Made by a program: the position numbers and the translations under genes. A stretch of 64,000 nucleotides of DNA, taken from the NCBI RefSeq assembly GCF_031846245.1, contig NZ_JAVRIC010000002.1, forward strand, positions 62,001 through 126,000, in the 5' to 3' direction. The notes beneath the pieces were generated by a model, which ran no database searches, had not been told where the DNA came from, and saw only the letters and a program-made list of their open reading frames with translations. This DNA is from Banduia mediterranea (GTDB lineage Bacteria > Pseudomonadota > Gammaproteobacteria > Nevskiales > Nevskiaceae). Below are positions 45,779 through 54,091 of this stretch, in pieces. Position 1 is the first letter of the stretch, and each line of letters opens with the position of its first letter.

Positions 45779-46669
45779 ATGAGCACGCCATCCTCCGCGG
45801 CCGACGTGGCGCAGCCGCCGCGCTTCGGATTCACCGACGATGAACTGGCCATGCTGCCGACCGTGTACGCGCCCGGGCTGTTCGCCGGGCAGCGCGTGCT
45901 GGTTTCCGGTGCCGGCAGCGGCATCGGCAGGGCCATCGCCTTCCTGTACGCGCGGCTCGGCGCACGGCTGCTCATCTGCGGCCGCAAAGCCGAGGCGCTG
46001 GAGGCGACCGCAGCCTGGCTGCGCCGGCTCGGCAGCCCGGAGGTGCTGGTGCAGCCAGCCAGCATCCGCGACCCGGAGGCCGTGTCCGCGCTGATGGACC
46101 TGGTCTGGCAGCGCTTCGGCGGCCTGGACGTGCTGGTCAACAATGCCGGCGGCCAGTTCCCCAAGCCCGCCCTGGAGCTGAGCCGCAACGGCTTCAACGC
46201 GGTGGTCGACACCAATCTCAACGGCACCTGGAACATGATGCAGGCGGCCGCCCACCGCTGGGTCGGATCCGGGACGCCGGGCTGCGTGGTGAACGTCGTC
46301 ATCGTGCTCGATCGCGGCAATCCCGGCATCGCGCACAGCGCCGCGGCGCGCGGCGGCGTGGTCGCGCTCAGCCGCACGCTGGCCCTGGAATGGGCGCCGC
46401 ACCGCATCCGCATCAACTGCGTCGCGCCGGGCACCATCGAGAGCAATGGCTTCAACAACTACCGGCCGGAAGACGCCGCGCGCTTCCGCTATTCCAACCC
46501 TATGCTGCGCAACGGCGACGTGCAGGACATCGCCGAGGGCGTGGTCTACCTCTCCGCGCCGTCGGGCAAGTTCATCACCGGCGAGGTGCTGCGCATCGAC
46601 GGCGGCGGCACGCTCTGGGGCGAAGCCTGGACCGCCGGCAAGCCCGACTACTTCAAGGTGCCCGAATGA
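45779..46669 (+). CDS. SDR, enoyl-CoA reductase (PECR/DECR)-like
   Basis: A 296-residue SDR with a 30-residue extension (FGFTDDELAMLPTVYAPGLF) before the cofactor loop GAGSGIGRAI. NNAGGQFPKPALEL and HSAAARGGVVALSRTLALEW match the peroxisomal trans-2-enoyl-CoA or 2,4-dienoyl-CoA reductase group, where the Tyr-x3-Lys motif is not in its classical form. It may reduce a double bond left in the substrate. The ATG at 45779 follows GAGGAGGGG. Confidence 0.85.
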   Translation: MSTPSSAADVAQPPRFGFTDDELAMLPTVYAPGLFAGQRVLVSGAGSGIGRAIAFLYARLGARLLICGRKAEALEATAAWLRRLGSPEVLVQPASIRDPEAVSALMDLVWQRFGGLDVLVNNAGGQFPKPALELSRNGFNAVVDTNLNGTWNMMQAAAHRWVGSGTPGCVVNVVIVLDRGNPGIAHSAAARGGVVALSRTLALEWAPHRIRINCVAPGTIESNGFNNYRPEDAARFRYSNPMLRNGDVQDIAEGVVYLSAPSGKFITGEVLRIDGGGTLWGEAWTAGKPDYFKVPE

Positions 46670-47151
46670 ACGATTCCAGTCCGACCGACATCCCCGTCAT
46701 CCGCTTCACCAGCCACCGCCGCACGATTACCGAAACCGACATCGTCAACTTCGTCAACGTGGCCGCCCTGCATGAGCCGTTCTTCATCGACATGGAGTAC
46801 ATCCGCGACAATCTTGCCGAAGGCCACCGCAGCCGCTTCGCGCCTGGCCCGATGATCATTTCGCTGGGAATGGGCCTGGTGTCCACCCTCATCAAGGACG
46901 TGATCGACCGCGCGCTTGAAGGGCAGGATGCCGGCGCATTCGGCGGGATGACCGGCGTCAGCGCACGCCTGGGCGCCGCACTGTTCCCCAACGACACCAT
47001 CCACGTCGAAGCTCAGGCGCAGTGCCGGCCCAAGACCCGCCGCGGCTATACCTTGCTGGACATCCGTCACCGCGTGATCAACCAGCGCGGCGAGCAAGTG
47101 GCGGACTTCACCGAAACTGTCTGCTTCCTGCCTCGGCAACCGCTCGCATGA
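46666..47151 (+). CDS. MaoC-like hotdog protein
   Basis: A 161-residue single-hotdog protein: RRTITETDIVNFVNVAALHEPFFIDMEY, FAPGPMIISLGMGL and DTIHVEAQAQCRPKTRRGY. The GDxNPxH motif of hydratases is replaced by VAALHEPFF, with His but no matching Asp, so it may be a thioesterase-like or binding protein, or a modified hydratase. It overlaps both neighbours by four bases. Confidence 0.82.
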   Translation: MNDSSPTDIPVIRFTSHRRTITETDIVNFVNVAALHEPFFIDMEYIRDNLAEGHRSRFAPGPMIISLGMGLVSTLIKDVIDRALEGQDAGAFGGMTGVSARLGAALFPNDTIHVEAQAQCRPKTRRGYTLLDIRHRVINQRGEQVADFTETVCFLPRQPLA

Positions 47152-48383
47152 GGACACTGGAGGGCATCGTCGTCCTGGATCTGTCACGCCTCATGGCCGG
47201 CCCCTATGCGGCCATGGCCTTGGCGCAATACGGGGCGCGTGTGATCAAGATCGAGGCGCTTGCCGGAGAGGAAGGCCGCGGATTCGGCCCCCCGTTCTGC
47301 GGTGAAGTCGCCGCCTTGTTCATGCAGACCAATCGTGGCAAGCAATCGCTGGCGCTGGACTTCCGCAAGCCGGCCGGCCGCGAGGTACTCGAACGGCTGG
47401 TGGCCAGGGCCGACGTGCTCATCCACAGCTTCCGCCCCGACTTTGCCGAGCGCGCGAAGCTGCGCTACGAGGATCTGGCGCCACTCAATCCGCGCCTGAT
47501 CCACTACACCGTGACCGCCTACGGCAGCGACAGCCCCTATCGACTCAAGCCGGCGGTTGACAGTGTCGTGCAGGGGATGGCTGGCGGGTTCTACGGGGCT
47601 GGCGAAGAGGACGACCCGCCCATCCGCAACAGCCTTCCAGTCGTCGATGTAGCCTCGGGCATGTGCGGCGCCATGGGTGTGCTCGCCGCGCTGCTTGAGC
47701 GCAGCAAAAGCGGGACAGGCCAGAAGGTGGAGCTGGCACTTATTGACACAATGTTCAATTTTCTCGGCAGCAAGATCGCTGAAGCTGCTTTAGGAGGCAA
47801 GGTCTCCCGGGAGATCAATCCGCCCATCGTGGCGCCCAGCCGGCATTTCGCAGGCGCCGACGACCGCTGGTTCACCGTGTCCGTGATCAACGATGCGGCC
47901 TTCGAACGACTGTGCGCGGTAATCGACCGGCCCGACTGGGCGACGGCCCCCCAGTACCGGGACAATGCCGCCCGCATCCGCAACCGCCCCCTGCTGCTGC
48001 CCGCACTTGCCTCGATCTTCCGCACCCGACCGGCGCGGGAGTGGCTCGAAGCCTTCGAGCGTGCCGATATTCCGGCCGGACCCGTTAACACGGTACCCGA
48101 GATGCTGGCCGATCCAGCGCTGCAGGCACGGCTGGCCTTCCAATCAGGGGTTGACAACCTACCGATGCCGGAAGTGCCGGTCTACCTGAGCCGTGGCCAG
48201 CACCGCGCTGCGGAGCTGCAGCGTGCGCCCGGCCTGGGTGAGCACAGCGCAGAGGTTCTGGACTTCGCCGGCTATTCAGCCGAGCGCATCCAGGCGCTGG
48301 CCGAAACTGGCGTCATCAGGCTGGGCGGCCCGCCGCGTCTGCATGACCTGCCTTCTTCATCCCCGGAGACCGAAAATCAATGA
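47148..48383 (+). CDS. Class III CoA-transferase (CaiB/BaiF), transferase type
   Basis: A 411-residue CaiB/BaiF protein: VVLDLSRLMAGPYAAMALAQ, ARVIKIEALAGEEGRGFGPP, TNRGKQSLALDFRKPAG. The catalytic Asp is Asp167 (VVDVASG). The His that marks racemases in this superfamily (GHD) is missing (PAVDSV), which favours a CoA-transferase moving CoA between acids. It overlaps its neighbours by four bases on both sides. Confidence 0.9.
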   Translation: MRTLEGIVVLDLSRLMAGPYAAMALAQYGARVIKIEALAGEEGRGFGPPFCGEVAALFMQTNRGKQSLALDFRKPAGREVLERLVARADVLIHSFRPDFAERAKLRYEDLAPLNPRLIHYTVTAYGSDSPYRLKPAVDSVVQGMAGGFYGAGEEDDPPIRNSLPVVDVASGMCGAMGVLAALLERSKSGTGQKVELALIDTMFNFLGSKIAEAALGGKVSREINPPIVAPSRHFAGADDRWFTVSVINDAAFERLCAVIDRPDWATAPQYRDNAARIRNRPLLLPALASIFRTRPAREWLEAFERADIPAGPVNTVPEMLADPALQARLAFQSGVDNLPMPEVPVYLSRGQHRAAELQRAPGLGEHSAEVLDFAGYSAERIQALAETGVIRLGGPPRLHDLPSSSPETENQ

Positions 48384-49555
48384 AACTGAAAGATCGTGAA
48401 GCCGTCATCGTCGGCGTCGCCGATGTGCCCTTGCGCGACGGGCAGGTCGTCGAGCCGCTCTCCGTGCTCCAGGTGCAGGCACGCGCGGCGCGCGATGCCC
48501 TGCGCGACGCAGGCCTGTCGATGCGCGATGTCGACGGCCTGCTGTGCGCCGGCATGTGGGGCGTGCCCGGCCCCGGACAGCTGATCACGCCCACCATGGC
48601 CGAGTACTTCGGTATTGCCCCGCGTTTCATGGATGGCACAAACATTGGCGGATCGGCCTTCGAATCGCACGTCGCACACGCCGCCATGGCCATTGAGGCT
48701 GGTCGCTGCGAGATTGCGCTGATCACCTACGGCAGCACCCAAAGAAGCGAAAAAAGCCGCAACCTGGGCGGACGCCCCGCAGTTCTGACCATGCAATACG
48801 AGACGCCTTTCGGTATGCCTACCCCCATTGGCGGATATGCCATGGCGGCAATGCGACACATGCATGAATACGGCACGACGTCCGAGCAGTTGGCAGAGAT
48901 CGCGGTCGCCACGCGCAAGTGGGCACAGCGCAACCCTGCCGCAACAATGCGCGACCCACTGACGATAGAACAGGTACTGTCGAGCCCGATGATCTGCGAT
49001 CCCCTGCATCTGCTGGACGCCTGCCTGGTCACCGACGGAGGCGGTGCCGTCGTGATGACGACCGCCAAGCACGCTCGTGCGCTCGGTCGTACTGCGGTCT
49101 ACGTCCGCGGCTACGGAGAATGCACCACGCACTGGACCATCGCCGCGATGCCGGACCTCGCGCGCCTGACTGCCGCAGAGATCGCCGGACGCGAGGCTTT
49201 CGCGATGGCGGGAATCGGCCATGACGCAATCGATGTGGTCCAGATCTACGACAGCTTCACCGTCACTGTGCTGCTGACGCTCGAAGCACTTGGGTTCTGT
49301 GAGCGCGGACAAGGCGGCGCGTTCGTCGCCAAGCAGCGCACCGCACCGGATGGCGCGTTTCCCATGAACACCAGCGGCGGCGGCCTGTCCTGCCTTCATC
49401 CCGGCATGTTCGGCATCTTCCTGCTGATTGAGGCCGTACGGCAGCTTCGGGGTGAGTGCGGCGAGCGCCAGGTGACGGACGCCCGCACGGCCCTGGTCCA
49501 CGGCACCGGCGGCACACTGTCCAGCGGCGCCACCTGCATTCTCTCGCGGAGCTGA
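48380..49555 (+). CDS. Thiolase-fold protein without catalytic Cys (Ltp2-like)
   Basis: A 391-residue thiolase-fold protein. Where thiolases have NxxC(S/A), it has TNIGGSAFES (residues 87-96), so the nucleophilic Cys is absent. VQIYDSFTVTVLL carries Tyr290, at the place of a key Tyr in Ltp2 retro-aldolases, and GGGLSCLHPGMFG replaces the thiolase His loop. Ltp2 proteins work with a DUF35 partner to split beta-hydroxyacyl-CoA side chains; such a partner is encoded next. An aldol-type cleavage is my inference. ATGA overlap with the CoA-transferase gene. Confidence 0.85.
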   Translation: MKLKDREAVIVGVADVPLRDGQVVEPLSVLQVQARAARDALRDAGLSMRDVDGLLCAGMWGVPGPGQLITPTMAEYFGIAPRFMDGTNIGGSAFESHVAHAAMAIEAGRCEIALITYGSTQRSEKSRNLGGRPAVLTMQYETPFGMPTPIGGYAMAAMRHMHEYGTTSEQLAEIAVATRKWAQRNPAATMRDPLTIEQVLSSPMICDPLHLLDACLVTDGGGAVVMTTAKHARALGRTAVYVRGYGECTTHWTIAAMPDLARLTAAEIAGREAFAMAGIGHDAIDVVQIYDSFTVTVLLTLEALGFCERGQGGAFVAKQRTAPDGAFPMNTSGGGLSCLHPGMFGIFLLIEAVRQLRGECGERQVTDARTALVHGTGGTLSSGATCILSRS

Positions 49556-49560
49556 ACGCC

Positions 49561-49986
49561 ATGTACGACAAGCCCCTGCCGGTCATCGACCCGGAAAGCG
49601 CCCCTTACTGGACGGCCCTGCGCGACGGCCGCCTGCTGCTCAGGCACTGCCGAGACTGTGGTCGCCATCACCACTATCCACGAGAACTCTGCCCACATTG
49701 CGGCTCTGACTCGCTGGACTGGGAGGCGGCGCGCGGAACCGGCACGATCTACAGCTACACCATCGCTCGCCGGCCGGCGGGTCCCGCATTCAAGCCCGAC
49801 ACTCCCTACGTCGTCGCCATCATTGAACTTGATGAAGGCGCACGTCTGATGAGCAATCTGGTGACCAGCGATGTCGAAGCGGTGCGCATCGGCCAGCGCG
49901 TCGACCTCTACACCGACGCGGTGACACCCGAGGTCACGCTGCCCCGGTTCCGCATTCAGGGCGCAGGCCGTCACGACGCGACATGA
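49561..49986 (+). CDS. DUF35 OB-fold zinc-ribbon protein
   Basis: A 141-residue protein with an N-terminal zinc ribbon (LRHCRDCGRHHHYPRELCPHC, two CxxC pairs) and a C-terminal OB-fold (GTIYSYTIARRP, TPYVVAIIELDEG). DUF35 proteins bind CoA thioesters and partner with thiolase-like enzymes. It starts five bases after the Cys-less thiolase-fold gene, so the two form one enzyme. Confidence 0.9.
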   Translation: MYDKPLPVIDPESAPYWTALRDGRLLLRHCRDCGRHHHYPRELCPHCGSDSLDWEAARGTGTIYSYTIARRPAGPAFKPDTPYVVAIIELDEGARLMSNLVTSDVEAVRIGQRVDLYTDAVTPEVTLPRFRIQGAGRHDAT

Positions 49987-51539
49987 ACGCGTTACCGACA
50001 CCGACACCGCTTGGCCACCGGAGGCCGTATCCGCACCGGTGCATCCGCCGCAAGCGCCGGTGCGGCCCTGCCCTGCTCGCGATCACGCTACCCACAGCCT
50101 TGGTGTATGCCGCTCCCCTGAGTGCCGCCAACGGAATTTCGCCCCTAGGAACTGGCGCCATACAAAACGGTCTGGCCGGTGCCGGCACCGCAAGTGCGGG
50201 CGACGCCTTTTCCGTGGTGCGCAATCCGGCCGCCGGCGCAGCGCTGACGACGCAGCTCGCAGTCAGCCTGGATCTCGCGCTTCCGAACGGTCGGATCACG
50301 GCTGGTGCCTCGGCCTCTGATCCCGGCGTCTTCGCGTTCGTCCCGCAGACGCAACGCTCGGTCGACGGTGCTCTGCCGGTACCGCAGTTCGCGTATAACC
50401 GACACTTGGAGAACGGCTCGGCCTGGGGCGTCTCGCTGAGTGCCGCCGGGCTGGCGGCGGAGGCCCCCCACGGCAGCGCCCTGTTTGCCGACTCGATTCC
50501 ATTGCTGCAGGCGCAGTGCGAAGGCGTGCTCGGCGGCGGCGCTCCACTCCCCGGCACAAGCGATCGCTACGGACTGTGCGGCAACAGTGTGGGTACCCTG
50601 CAACTGCAGATGTATCAGTTGTTCTTAGCAGCCCACTATGCGCACCTGTTCGGCCGCGGGCTGAGCCTGGGCGTTGCGCCAATACTGTCCGTGCAGACGC
50701 TTGACGCGAGGGGGTTTCAGGCGCTTGCAAAGTTCTCCAACAACCCTCAGGCCACCAGTGACAACGGCGATGAACTGTCCTGGGGTGCGGGCGGACGAGT
50801 GGGCCTGCTCTGGCAGCCCACGGACCACTTCGGCGTGGGCGTCGCCTGGCAAACCAGGATCCGGATTCGCGAGTCCGAGGACTACGCGGGCCTACTGCCG
50901 GGGGGATCTCTGGATATGCCGTCGAGCCTGCATATCGGGACCATCCTGATGCCGCATCCAGGACATCAGCTGTTCGTTGATGTCGAACACATCCGCTACG
51001 AGGACAGCCGCCCACTATCGAACCCCGTGGAGGCTCAACGCCTGACCGATGATTGCCTGCTGCCGCGACTGATCAGGATTGTGACGCCGGGTGGTCAGGC
51101 CCCCACAGCGTCGCCCGCTTGCTTCGGCGCCACAACCGGCCCCGGCCTGGGATGGCGCAATCTCACTGTCTACAAGGTCGGCTACGAGTACACCCATCGG
51201 CGACTGAGTCTGCGCACGGGCTATGCGCAGAGCCGGCGGCCGATGGCTGCCGATCAGGCGCTGGCGGCCATGGTGGCCCCGGCAACCAGCCGGCGTCATC
51301 TCGCCGTGGGGCTGTCCTGGAGAAGCTCTGCCCGATGGCGGGTCGACGTTATGCTGCAGCACGCGCTTCCCGAGCGTGTCGAAGGACGCAACCCGTTGAG
51401 CCAGATTCAGCCGCAGCTGTTGCCGCCAGCGGTCGAGGCCGGTACAGAGGCCAACGACCAGCCGGTGCTGGTCGAGCTGGAGGTCTGGCAGCTCGGCCTG
51501 AGCCTGAGCCGGACCTTCGGCGTGGTGCCGGCCCTATGA
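49983..51539 (+). CDS. FadL/OmpP1-family outer-membrane transporter
   Basis: A 518-residue beta-barrel of the FadL/TodX type, importing hydrophobic compounds across the outer membrane. After a long basic N-terminus and signal (about 28-49, ending SAANG), it has LGTGAIQNGLAGAGTASAGDAFSVVRNPAA (in outline: the family GxxxAxxxDAxxxxxNPA plug pattern), many alternating strands and a terminal strand ending FGVVPAL. The first roughly 25 residues are unusual for a signal peptide, so a later start is possible. It overlaps DUF35 and the next CaiB gene by four bases each, so uptake is co-expressed with degradation. Confidence 0.9.
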   Translation: MNALPTPTPLGHRRPYPHRCIRRKRRCGPALLAITLPTALVYAAPLSAANGISPLGTGAIQNGLAGAGTASAGDAFSVVRNPAAGAALTTQLAVSLDLALPNGRITAGASASDPGVFAFVPQTQRSVDGALPVPQFAYNRHLENGSAWGVSLSAAGLAAEAPHGSALFADSIPLLQAQCEGVLGGGAPLPGTSDRYGLCGNSVGTLQLQMYQLFLAAHYAHLFGRGLSLGVAPILSVQTLDARGFQALAKFSNNPQATSDNGDELSWGAGGRVGLLWQPTDHFGVGVAWQTRIRIRESEDYAGLLPGGSLDMPSSLHIGTILMPHPGHQLFVDVEHIRYEDSRPLSNPVEAQRLTDDCLLPRLIRIVTPGGQAPTASPACFGATTGPGLGWRNLTVYKVGYEYTHRRLSLRTGYAQSRRPMAADQALAAMVAPATSRRHLAVGLSWRSSARWRVDVMLQHALPERVEGRNPLSQIQPQLLPPAVEAGTEANDQPVLVELEVWQLGLSLSRTFGVVPAL

Positions 51540-52738
51540 CTGGAGGTCGTAACGCCTGGCTGCCCCTGTCCGGCCTGCGCGTACTGGATTTCTCGCTGCT
51601 GCTGCCGGGGCCATTCGCGACGGTGACGCTGGCCGACCTGGGCGCCGAGGTGATCAAGATCGAACCGCCGGCGGGCGATTTCGCGCGGCGCATGGCCGGG
51701 CCGATGCATGCCATGGCCAACCGCAACAAGCGCACGCTGGCGCTGGATCTCAAGAACCCCGCAGTGCGCCCGCTGATCGAGCGCCTGGCGCGCTGGGCGG
51801 ACGTGGCCGTCGAAGGCTTCCGACCCGGCGTTGCGCAGCGTCTGGGCGTGGATCACGCCACGCTCTCGGCACTCAACCCGCGACTGGTCTACTGTTCGAT
51901 TTCCGGTTACGGGCAGCACGGCCCGGCGCGCGACACGCCCGGCCACGATCTGAACTATCTGGCCGCCTCGGGCGCGCTGATGTTTCCCGGCCACTGGCAC
52001 GGCGCCCCGCAGCGGTCCGGCATCCCGGTAGCGGACCTCGCCGGCGCCAGCTTCGCCATCATCGCCATCCTGGCCGCGCTGCACGAGCGCCAGTGCAGCG
52101 GCCGCGGCGCCCATCTGGACCTGGCGCTGGCCGATGCCGCTCTCGCCTTCGCCACCGCCCGCCACGGCCTGGACGCCGAGGGCCCGTCGCGCGCGCACCT
52201 GTACCCCACCAACGACATCTTCGAAACCGCCGATGGCCGCAGCCTCGCGCTGGGGCTGATCGAGCCGCACTTCTGGGCCGGCTTCGTCGCCGCGAGCGCC
52301 GATCTCGCGCCCGACTTCGCGCGTCCGGCCTGGGCCGACGAAGCCGGCCGACTGGCCGACGGCGACGCCCTGCACCGCCGCCTCACCGAGGTCCTGCGCC
52401 TGCTGTCGTCCGCGCAGTGGCTGGCGCGCTTTGCGCGCCACGACGTGCCGGCGCAGACGGTACTCTCGCCTGCCGAGGCCGGGCGCAGCCCGCAGGCGCA
52501 GGCGCGGGCGCTGGTCATGGAGCGCGACGGCGAGCGGCACCTGCCGTTTCCGGTGTGGGCGAACGGCCGTCGCGGCGGCCATCTCGAATGCACCGCCGCC
52601 GCCGTCGGCGCCCACGGCCCGGAAATACTGACCGCGCTGGGCCTGTCCGCAGCACAGATTGCCGCGCTGCACGCCGCGGGCGCGGTGACACTGCCCCCGA
52701 CCAACCCGCACAACCGCACAGAGAAGACCCCAGAATGA
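51536..52738 (+). CDS. CaiB/BaiF protein, alpha-methylacyl-CoA racemase type
   Basis: A 400-residue protein: VLDFSLLLPGPFATVTLADLG, NRNKRTLALDLKNP, GHDLNYLAASGAL and PVADLAGASF. His137 and Asp167 are 30 residues apart, as are the catalytic His126 and Asp156 of Mycobacterium alpha-methylacyl-CoA racemase, so it is likely a racemase and not a transferase. Such enzymes epimerise 2-methyl-branched acyl-CoAs before beta-oxidation. ATGA overlap with fadL. Confidence 0.88.
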   Translation: MTGGRNAWLPLSGLRVLDFSLLLPGPFATVTLADLGAEVIKIEPPAGDFARRMAGPMHAMANRNKRTLALDLKNPAVRPLIERLARWADVAVEGFRPGVAQRLGVDHATLSALNPRLVYCSISGYGQHGPARDTPGHDLNYLAASGALMFPGHWHGAPQRSGIPVADLAGASFAIIAILAALHERQCSGRGAHLDLALADAALAFATARHGLDAEGPSRAHLYPTNDIFETADGRSLALGLIEPHFWAGFVAASADLAPDFARPAWADEAGRLADGDALHRRLTEVLRLLSSAQWLARFARHDVPAQTVLSPAEAGRSPQAQARALVMERDGERHLPFPVWANGRRGGHLECTAAAVGAHGPEILTALGLSAAQIAALHAAGAVTLPPTNPHNRTEKTPE

Positions 52739-52739
52739 C

Positions 52740-53207
52740 GATGACCCCGACCACAGCGGCAGCACCGATTACGCCCGCACCACGCCGGTCGGCGGCCTGA
52801 TGTACCGGCACAGCCCGGCGCTGCACCGGTACGCGGCCTACGGCACCGGCTTCGAGACGCCGCCCCTGGTTGAACTCGCCTACCGGCCCGACGGCGCTTC
52901 GGGCCTGAACCGCGAGTTGGACGCGGCGCGCACCGATCACGCCGAGATCGGCGCCAAGCGGCGCCAGGGCGTCGAGGCCGAGGTGCGGCAGGGCTATCTC
53001 GCCTGCACCGGCGTGCTGGAGTCCCATCTGTACGGCGCGCTGCGCTGGGGCGCCGAGCGCGATTGGCAGGTATCGCTCGATGCGCAATACCTGTCCGCAG
53101 TCCTCCCGGTCAACGACGGCAACGGCCGCTACTACGAGCCCGAGCTGGGCTTGGCGGAACTCGCCGGGATACAAGTCAACTGGCAAAGCGGAGCATACGG
53201 GACATGA
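52740..53207 (+). pseudogene. TonB-dependent receptor remnant with internal deletions
   Basis: The frame reads SGSTDYARTTPVGGLMYRHS, then LHRYAAYGTGFETPPLVEL, AYRPDGASGLNREL and IGAKRRQGVEAEV, which is the beta-barrel part of a TonB-dependent receptor. It then jumps to ALRWGAERDWQVSLDAQY, AVLPVNDGNGRYYEPELG and a stop. The plug, most strands and the terminal aromatic strand are missing. Joins are in frame, so a roughly 150-codon product could still be made, but it is not a receptor. It lies between two intact genes and keeps the four-base overlaps at its edges. Confidence 0.7.
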
Positions 53208-54016
53208 ACTCTCAGACGACCACACCGGCGCCGGCGAAACCGGCAGCGACCATCCTGCTCCTGCGCGACGGCTCCGCCGGGCTCGAGGTGTTCATGGTGG
53301 TACGCCACCACGAAATCGACTTCGCGGCTGGCGCGCTGGTGTTTCCCGGGGGCAAGCTCGCACCCGGCGACAGCGAGCCCCTCGCCCACGCGCGTGCGAC
53401 CGGACTCGACGGCCTGAGCGCAGAAGCGGCGGCCCTGCGCATCGCCGTGATCCGGGAGGCATTCGAGGAATGTGGCCTGCTGTTCGCACGCGAACGTGGC
53501 GGCGGCACGCTGATCGGCCCGGACCGGCTGCAGACGCTGGATCGCTACCGCGGCCCGCTTGATCACGGCGAGCTGACAGTGGGCGAGATGCTGCACGAGG
53601 AGAATCTGGAACTGGCCTGCGAGTCGCTCGTGGACTACGCCCACTGGGTCACGCCGCTGATGATGCCCAAGCGCTTCGACACGCATTTCTTCCTGGCCTC
53701 ACCGCCCGCCCGCCAGTTGGCACGCCACGATGGCCGCGAGCTGGTCGATTCAGTCTGGATCCGCCCGGCCGACGCGCTGGCGCAGGCCGACGCCGGAGCG
53801 CGCACGATCATCGCCCCGACGCGGCTTAACCTGCAGCGCCTTGGGCTCAGCGGCACCGTCGAGGCCGCGCTCGCCGCCGCGCGTGCCCAGCCGGTGGTCC
53901 GGGTGTTGCCCGAGCTGGTGAAGACGCCCAGCGGTCCGCGCCTGCGCATCCCCGACGGGGCTGGCTACCCCGTCACCGAGTTCGAACCCGGCACGCCGCC
54001 GGCGGAAAAGCCGTAG
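53204..54016 (+). CDS. NUDIX hydrolase (NUDT19/CoA-diphosphatase-like)
   Basis: A 270-residue NUDIX protein. The box is split by an insert as in NUDT19-like enzymes: FPGGKLAPGD, then ALRIAVIREAFEECGLLFA with the metal-binding REAFEE part. NUDT19-type enzymes hydrolyse CoA and acyl-CoA to phosphopantetheine products, so a role in controlling CoA thioesters fits this operon, but substrate is inferred. Its ATG overlaps the receptor-remnant stop. Confidence 0.88.
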   Translation: MNSQTTTPAPAKPAATILLLRDGSAGLEVFMVVRHHEIDFAAGALVFPGGKLAPGDSEPLAHARATGLDGLSAEAAALRIAVIREAFEECGLLFARERGGGTLIGPDRLQTLDRYRGPLDHGELTVGEMLHEENLELACESLVDYAHWVTPLMMPKRFDTHFFLASPPARQLARHDGRELVDSVWIRPADALAQADAGARTIIAPTRLNLQRLGLSGTVEAALAAARAQPVVRVLPELVKTPSGPRLRIPDGAGYPVTEFEPGTPPAEKP

Positions 54017-54046
54017 AAAGCCGTAGTACGCATGTCCGCCAGCCCC

Positions 54047-54079
54047 CAACGACACCAACGACACCAACGACACCAACGA
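54047..54079 (+). repeat. Tandem 9-bp repeat (ACGACACCA)
   Basis: Three and a half copies of a 9-base unit lie directly before the ribosome-binding site (GAGAGGAGA) of the ligase gene. Upstream there is also a GCCGTAGAAA/GCCGTAGTAC near-duplication. This could vary the spacing between the NUDIX gene and the ligase gene through slippage. Confidence 0.75.
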
Positions 54080-54091
54080 GAGGAGACCCCG

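Noticed and set aside
54047-54079. Tandem 9-bp repeat considered as a CRISPR fragment
   Set aside because: Units are directly adjacent, short and without spacers. No CRISPR array or cas gene is present anywhere in the window.
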